Below are positions 6,567-10,631 of a stretch of 10,631 nucleotides of DNA, in pieces; the first letter of the stretch is position 1, and each line of letters begins with the position of its first letter. The DNA is from Acidobacteriaceae bacterium. GTDB lineage: Bacteria; Acidobacteriota; Terriglobia; Terriglobales; Acidobacteriaceae. The translations under genes and the position numbers were made by a program. The notes below the pieces were generated by a model. That model was given only the letters and a program-made list of their open reading frames with translations, was not told the DNA's origin and did no database searches. The DNA is taken from NCBI GenBank assembly GCA_031296355.1, contig JARLFX010000094.1, positions 1-10,631 on the forward strand. The letters are read 5' to 3'.

Positions 6567-7646
6567 ATGTCTACGCTTACGCAGATTGACGGATTTGGCA
6601 CACCGCCCGCAACGGAGATGATCTTTGATGAGTGGTACCCGGCTGTGCGCAGCGCGGAGCTGCGCGGCAAGCAGATGACCAAGGCGCTGCTGCTGGGGGT
6701 TCCGCTGGTGCTGGGGCGCAAGAAGGATGGCAGCATCTTTGCGATGCGCGACCTGTGCCCGCATCGCGGCATTCCGCTGAGCGCGGGCTGGTTCGATGGA
6801 GAGCACGTGACCTGCAAGTATCACGGCTGGAGCTTTGAACCGTGCAGCGGACAGTGCTCGGAGATTCCGTCGCTGACAAAGGACGATGAACTGGACGCGA
6901 CGAAGATTTACGCCACGGCGTATCCGTGCGTGGAGCGCGATGGCTATGCGTGGGTTTACGTGCCCAAGCCGGGGAGCGGTCGCGTGCATCTGCTGGAGAC
7001 GCTGCCGCCGGTGCCGGAGTTGCCGAAGTTTAGCAAGCGGTTCCACACGGCGCACCTGAGCGCGGAGCTGCCGTGCAATGTGGATCACGGGATTATTGGA
7101 TTGATGGACCCGGCGCATGGGCCGTTTGTGCACCAGAGCTGGTGGTGGCGGAGCAGCAAGAGCATCCACGAAAAGCAGAAGCACTTTGAGCCGATCGCGG
7201 GCGGGTTCCGCATGTCTGCCCACGCGCCCAGCGGCAACAGCGCGCCGTACAAGATTCTGGACAAGCCGGTGACGACGATTGATTTTGTGCTGCCGAACCG
7301 GCGGTATGAGACGATCCGCGCAGGCAAGCGGTGGCTGGCCAGCATCACTACGGTCACGCCGGTTACGCCGACGACGTGCCGCATTGACGTGTATGCAGCG
7401 TGGAATATTTTGTACTGGGTGCCGCTGGTGCCGCAGATTTTGAAGTTCTTTGCGAAGATTTTTGTGGGGCAGGATACGCAGACGATGGTGGAACAGGCGG
7501 AGGGGCTAAGGTTCCATCCTGGGTTGATGCTGATCGATGATGCGGACAAACCGGCGAAGTGGTACTTCGCGCTGAAGCAGGCGCGGCTGGAGGGGAAGGA
7601 TGAGAATCCGCTGACGGAGCCGGTGACGCTGCGGTGGCGGTCCTAG
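6567..7646 (+). CDS. Rieske [2Fe-2S] non-heme iron oxygenase, alpha-subunit type
   Basis: A 359-residue cytoplasmic oxygenase that would use a Rieske cluster to pass electrons to a mononuclear iron centre for hydroxylation, dealkylation or similar oxidation. The Rieske ligands are C64-P-H66 and C83-K-Y-H86, with HRG and HGW as usual. The catalytic iron site is DPAHGPFVH (181-189): bridging D181, ligands H184 and H189, and a likely third ligand D303 in GQDTQTMVEQ. The layout resembles the single-component VanA/dicamba monooxygenase and pheophorbide-oxygenase type rather than two-subunit dioxygenases, and no beta subunit follows. ATG 6567 has a weak GAG 3 nt upstream; ATG 6549 in the same frame would add six residues (MLQNEC). 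No ferredoxin or reductase gene is in the window, so electrons must come from elsewhere. The substrate is unknown. Proximity to hpnI suggests, but does not show, a lipid or terpenoid substrate. Confidence 0.9.
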   Translation: MSTLTQIDGFGTPPATEMIFDEWYPAVRSAELRGKQMTKALLLGVPLVLGRKKDGSIFAMRDLCPHRGIPLSAGWFDGEHVTCKYHGWSFEPCSGQCSEIPSLTKDDELDATKIYATAYPCVERDGYAWVYVPKPGSGRVHLLETLPPVPELPKFSKRFHTAHLSAELPCNVDHGIIGLMDPAHGPFVHQSWWWRSSKSIHEKQKHFEPIAGGFRMSAHAPSGNSAPYKILDKPVTTIDFVLPNRRYETIRAGKRWLASITTVTPVTPTTCRIDVYAAWNILYWVPLVPQILKFFAKIFVGQDTQTMVEQAEGLRFHPGLMLIDDADKPAKWYFALKQARLEGKDENPLTEPVTLRWRS

Positions 7647-7647
7647 C

Positions 7648-7688
7648 CGGACGGGCGGGCGCTCGCGTTGCTCGCAACCAAGGATGAC
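7648..7688 (+). repeat. Short intergenic repeat, element A copy 2 with decayed element B
   Basis: 7648-7677 repeats 4394-4423 (CGGACGG, then GCTCGC-GTT-GCTCGC-AA). It starts 1 nt after the oxygenase stop codon. It is followed by AAGGATGACGG, which matches only the 3' tail (AGGATGACA) of the HPERSEG unit. It therefore reads as a composite A+B unit that has lost most of element B and its stem. Confidence 0.55.
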
Positions 7689-7748
7689 GGTTGTGGGGAT
7701 GTTGGAAGTGTAGCCGAGAAGAAAATATTCAGTACAGAGCAGCAGAAG

Positions 7749-7777
7749 ATAAAACTTAGAAGGCCTGTACGCCTTCT
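7749..7777 (-). terminator. Intrinsic terminator of the GH57 gene, overlapping its stop
   Basis: On the minus strand AGAAGGC (7777-7771) pairs with GCCTTCT (7764-7758) around a 6-nt loop, followed by AAGTTTTAT. The right arm overlaps the last codons and the TAA stop of the GH57 gene. The plus strand has the same stem but only a poor T-run after it, so any help to the convergent oxygenase transcript would be weaker. Confidence 0.5.
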
Positions 7778-10413
7778 TCTACTACTAATTCTTCGACGGC
7801 GATGTTGAGGAGGTGGCCGAGGCGCTTGTAGCTTTCTTTCCACTCTTCGGTCCAACTGTCGCCGCCACCGCCACGGCGTAGCAGCTCGTTCCAGATGTTC
7901 TGCGCCTGCCAGAAGTTGAGTTCGAAGGGGAGCTTGCGGAGGTTTTCTGCCAGCTCGATGGCGTTCTCCAGATCGGTATGCGATTCGAATTCGCCGGCGG
8001 TCTCTTCGAGGCGGACCATGGCGCGCTTCATGCGCTGATCGGCGGCGTAGGCCAGGGTGCTCTCTTCGAGCTTGACCTGATCGGCGACGGCGCGCTCGAG
8101 CAGCATCTGGAAACGCTCGGTGTCAAAAGCCCCAGCGGAGATGGTGTCGCGCAGGCCGGCGTTGAGTGCGAAGCCGGCGGCGAGTACGAGGGCGGGCGGC
8201 TTGGGCATGCCGGATTCGGTGAGGAAATGCAGCAGCGAGGCGTGGTCTTCGTAGATGCCGCGCACGCCCTGCTCGATCTCGGCGAGGGTGGCGTCGAGGA
8301 TGGTGCGGAGTATGCGCTGCTGCTCGTCTGCGAAGAGCGAGGTGAGTGAGTAAGCAGTGCCGCCGAAGAAGTGGTCGATCAGGCGGATGATCTCGGGGAG
8401 GTTGGCGCGGCGGATGGCGGCGCGCACCTCTACGGAGAACTGGTCGAAGGCATCGCTGTCTGTCTGCTTGTAGGGTTTCACCGCGGCGGAGAGATTCTGA
8501 TCGCCGAGATGGAGGACGGCGAAGCTGATCTCTTCGTTCTCTTCGGTGATGCGCGAGTGAATGCGCGCACGGCCAATGGCGACGCGGCCGCGGCCGGAGG
8601 TGAAGACTTCGTAGGAGATGCGGTGGATGTTGAAGCAGAAGATGCGGCCCTCTTCCGGATAGCTGCGGAAGATGGAGCTGATGGCGTAGTGCGCGCCCAC
8701 TTTTTCCAGATCAATGAATTGCGTCTGCACATAGCGGCGATAGACTTCTGCGCCGTTGCCCATCTCGGGCAGGTTGCTCTTTGCTTCCGCGAGCAGGCGA
8801 AGGAATTCTGTTTCGAGATTGCGGCCCTGTTCGCCGAAGAGTTTGGAGGCGAGCTGCAGCACGCGGCCGGCGTAGCCGATGATCTGCACGGTCTCGATGC
8901 CGGAGATCTCGTCAAAGAACCAGCCGCAACTGGTGTACATGAGCTGGGTGTGGCGTTCGAGTTCGAGCAACTCAAAGACGCTGATGCGTTCTTCTGGCGT
9001 GAGCACGCGGGTGGCGTGACGCGAGAGGAATTTGGTGGTGGCGGCGACGGAGCGGTCGAGAATGACCTGGATGTATTCGTCGCGCGCGGTCCAGAGGTTT
9101 TTGAGCAGAGGAGCGGCGAGGGCTTCTGCGAGAGGGACGGTGGCGTCGCGCAGATAATCCAGCGCAGCGCGCAGGGGGCCGCGCCACTCCTGATTCCAGC
9201 CGACTTTGCCGCCGTTGCAACCGCAGTTGGAGCGCCAGCGTTCTACGCCGTGGGAGCAGCTCCAGGAGGTATTCTCTTCGACCTCGGCCTCCCACTGCGG
9301 GGGAAAGCGCTCAAGGAATTCGCCGTAGTTGGTGAGGCGGGCCAGCTTCTGATCCTGCATGTAGTGGAGCGCATAAGAGAGCGCCATCTCACCGTGCTTG
9401 TGGTGGTGGCCGTAACTCTCGCCATCGGTGGCGACGTGGACCAGTTCGGCGGGCTCAGGGTGGTCGGGATTCATCTCGTCGTGAAAATCGGCGGCGAGGC
9501 GATGGGCGAAGTCTTCGCCGGAGTTGAGCAGGCCTTCGAAGGCGATGGCGCGAGAGGCGGGGCCATCGTAGAAGAAGACGGCGATGCTGCGGCCTTCGTC
9601 GAGCGAGATGGTGTAGGGGTGGGTGGGGCTCACGGTGGCGTCGGGGGTGCCGATCCAGCCCAGTTCATCGGCCTCTGCCATGGTTCCCGGGGTGGAGCTG
9701 GAGGGCGGGTCGGTGGCGTTGGGTTTGCGGCGGACGCGGGCGCACTGGGCGGGAGCGAGGATGGTGAACTTGATGCCTTCCTGGGCGAGCAGGTCGAGGA
9801 CTTTGCGGTTGACGGCGGTTTCAGCCAGCCACATGCCTTCGGGCTTGCGGGCGAAGCGGTGCTCGAAATCGGCTATGCCCCAGCGGATCTGGGTGCGGGC
9901 GTCGCGCTCGTCGGCGAGGGGCATGATGATGTGGTTGTAGACCTGCGCGATGGCGGAGCCGTGGCCGTTGAAGCGGCGCTGGCTGGTGAAGTCAGCGTCG
10001 AGGATCATGCGGTAGCAGCGTGGGGCGAAGTCTGCCAGCCAACTGAGCAGGGTGGGGCCGAAGTTGAAGCTCATGCGCGAGTAGTTGTTCACGATGCGCA
10101 CGATCTCATTTTGTTTGTTCACGATGCGGGAGGCGCCGTTGGGGGCGTAACACTCCGCCGTGATGCGCTCGTTCCAGTCGTGATACGGGGCTGCAGATTC
10201 CTGCACCTCGATGGTTTCGAGCCAGGGGTTCTCGCGCGGGGGCTGGTAGAAGTGGCCGTGGATGCAGACGAAACGTTCGGGCTCACCAGCCGCAGGCGGG
10301 TCAGTGCGCATCGCTTTGCGGACGCGCGACTCGGTCAACTGCGGCTTTAATGGCTGTGCTGCGCGCTGCTCGTTTTGCGGGGACGGCGTGCTGTCCGTCG
10401 ATGTGTCTGACAT
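7756..10413 (-). CDS. GH57-family glycoside hydrolase-like protein with DUF3536 region
   Basis: An 885-residue protein without signal peptide or membrane segments, so probably cytoplasmic. GH57 enzymes are retaining hydrolases or transferases acting on alpha-glucans (amylase, branching enzyme, 4-alpha-glucanotransferase). After a variable, low-complexity leader (1-46) come FVCIHGHFYQPPREN (48-62, region 1), GIADFEHRF (179-187), GMWLAETA (193-200) with E198 as candidate nucleophile, FFYDGPASRAIAFEG (280-294) with D283 as candidate acid/base, and ATDGESYGHHHKHGEMAL (328-345). A Cys-rich SWSCSHGVERW/NCGCNGG segment (383-402) and a long helical C-terminal part typical of DUF3536 proteins follow. 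The frame extends to TTG 10488, but I choose ATG 10413 (MSDTS), which has GAAAGG 4 nt upstream; the extra 25 residues look non-conserved. The exact activity is not established; alpha-glucan/glycogen or trehalose metabolism is the usual guess. Confidence 0.88.
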   Translation of the reverse strand: MSDTSTDSTPSPQNEQRAAQPLKPQLTESRVRKAMRTDPPAAGEPERFVCIHGHFYQPPRENPWLETIEVQESAAPYHDWNERITAECYAPNGASRIVNKQNEIVRIVNNYSRMSFNFGPTLLSWLADFAPRCYRMILDADFTSQRRFNGHGSAIAQVYNHIIMPLADERDARTQIRWGIADFEHRFARKPEGMWLAETAVNRKVLDLLAQEGIKFTILAPAQCARVRRKPNATDPPSSSTPGTMAEADELGWIGTPDATVSPTHPYTISLDEGRSIAVFFYDGPASRAIAFEGLLNSGEDFAHRLAADFHDEMNPDHPEPAELVHVATDGESYGHHHKHGEMALSYALHYMQDQKLARLTNYGEFLERFPPQWEAEVEENTSWSCSHGVERWRSNCGCNGGKVGWNQEWRGPLRAALDYLRDATVPLAEALAAPLLKNLWTARDEYIQVILDRSVAATTKFLSRHATRVLTPEERISVFELLELERHTQLMYTSCGWFFDEISGIETVQIIGYAGRVLQLASKLFGEQGRNLETEFLRLLAEAKSNLPEMGNGAEVYRRYVQTQFIDLEKVGAHYAISSIFRSYPEEGRIFCFNIHRISYEVFTSGRGRVAIGRARIHSRITEENEEISFAVLHLGDQNLSAAVKPYKQTDSDAFDQFSVEVRAAIRRANLPEIIRLIDHFFGGTAYSLTSLFADEQQRILRTILDATLAEIEQGVRGIYEDHASLLHFLTESGMPKPPALVLAAGFALNAGLRDTISAGAFDTERFQMLLERAVADQVKLEESTLAYAADQRMKRAMVRLEETAGEFESHTDLENAIELAENLRKLPFELNFWQAQNIWNELLRRGGGGDSWTEEWKESYKRLGHLLNIAVEELVVEEGVQAF

Positions 10414-10532
10414 GACGCCTTTCGGGGTGAAGTGGACTGCGTTTGCAGCCGCGGTGTGCGGATGCGGCTGCCAGATTCCTGCTTCCAATTGATTTTACTG
10501 CCGGAAGACGCGGTGGCTAGTCATGTGATGCT

Positions 10533-10631
10533 CTATGTGGTGGCTGGACGCTTGATTTTCATGAGATTGCCATCGATTAGAAGCAGCACGGCGATGGCGA
10601 TCCAGTAGGCGGCGATGTCTTTTGGGGAGAA
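10533..10631 (-). CDS. C-terminal end of a probable membrane protein (partial)
   Basis: On the minus strand a frame is open from the window edge to TAG at 10535-10533. Its last 32 residues contain the hydrophobic segment IAAYWIAIAVLLLI followed by a short basic tail (KIKRP). Such a final transmembrane helix with a positively charged end is plausible for an inner-membrane protein. The other two minus-strand frames lack such a pattern. It is too short to assign a family. It lies 119 nt upstream of the GH57 start on the same strand and might be co-transcribed with it. Confidence 0.45.
   Translation of the reverse strand, partial: FSPKDIAAYWIAIAVLLLIDGNLMKIKRPATT

Noticed and set aside
5455..6621. 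A 388-codon plus-strand open frame
   Set aside because: It is antisense to the GT39 gene and crosses the repeat and the divergent gap. The translation is Glu/Gly-rich without motifs.
8371..10350. A 659-codon plus-strand open frame
   Set aside because: It is the antisense of the GH57 gene; the Gly/Ala/Val/Asp/Glu-rich, motif-free translation is typical of a shadow frame in GC-rich DNA.
1..10631. CRISPR array, insertion sequence, defence or phage module
   Set aside because: No regularly spaced repeats, transposase, integrase or nuclease gene can be seen. The only repeats are the short intergenic ones described.

Overview
The window looks like chromosomal DNA of an Acidobacteriota member (probably the Terriglobia/Acidobacteriaceae group). 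This is an inference. It rests on GC-rich coding sequence with strong G/C third-position bias, short intergenic repeats that translate as 'HPERSEG' and 'VLPTEAQRSGG' (strings I associate with these genomes), unlinked pairs of MacB-type permeases, an HpnI-type hopanoid glycosyltransferase and a GH57/DUF3536 protein. I see no phage, plasmid, insertion sequence, CRISPR or integrase gene; it reads as an ordinary core/housekeeping region.

Layout: (1) 1-506, minus strand: RNase P RNA (rnpB), with a strong stem-loop just past its 3' end that is probably its terminator. (2) 595-3081, plus strand: two adjacent paralogous MacB/FtsX-type ABC transporter permeases, 3 nt apart, with no ATPase gene in the window. 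(3) 3210-4385, plus: an HpnI/ceramide-glucosyltransferase-like membrane glycosyltransferase. (4) 4477-6420, minus: a polytopic ArnT/PMT-type (GT39/GT83-like) glycosyltransferase, convergent with hpnI. It carries one repeat inside its coding frame and another just upstream of its start. (5) 6567-7646, plus: a Rieske non-heme iron oxygenase, divergent from the GT39 gene. (6) 7756-10413, minus: a large cytoplasmic GH57/DUF3536 protein, convergent with the oxygenase. (7) 10533-10631, minus: the C-terminal end of a probable membrane protein running off the window.

Functional links are modest. The permease pair is one likely operon. HpnI and the GT39-type enzyme both modify lipids with sugars at the membrane, but they are convergent and not co-transcribed, so a shared pathway is only a suggestion. 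The oxygenase and the GH57 protein have no obvious partner here.

The most notable signals are an enlarged P15-P17 arm in the RNase P RNA, and a set of short repeats. These repeats sit right after two plus-strand stop codons, between divergent genes, and in frame inside a membrane protein. Two copies show a compensatory stem change. No new multi-gene system is evident.
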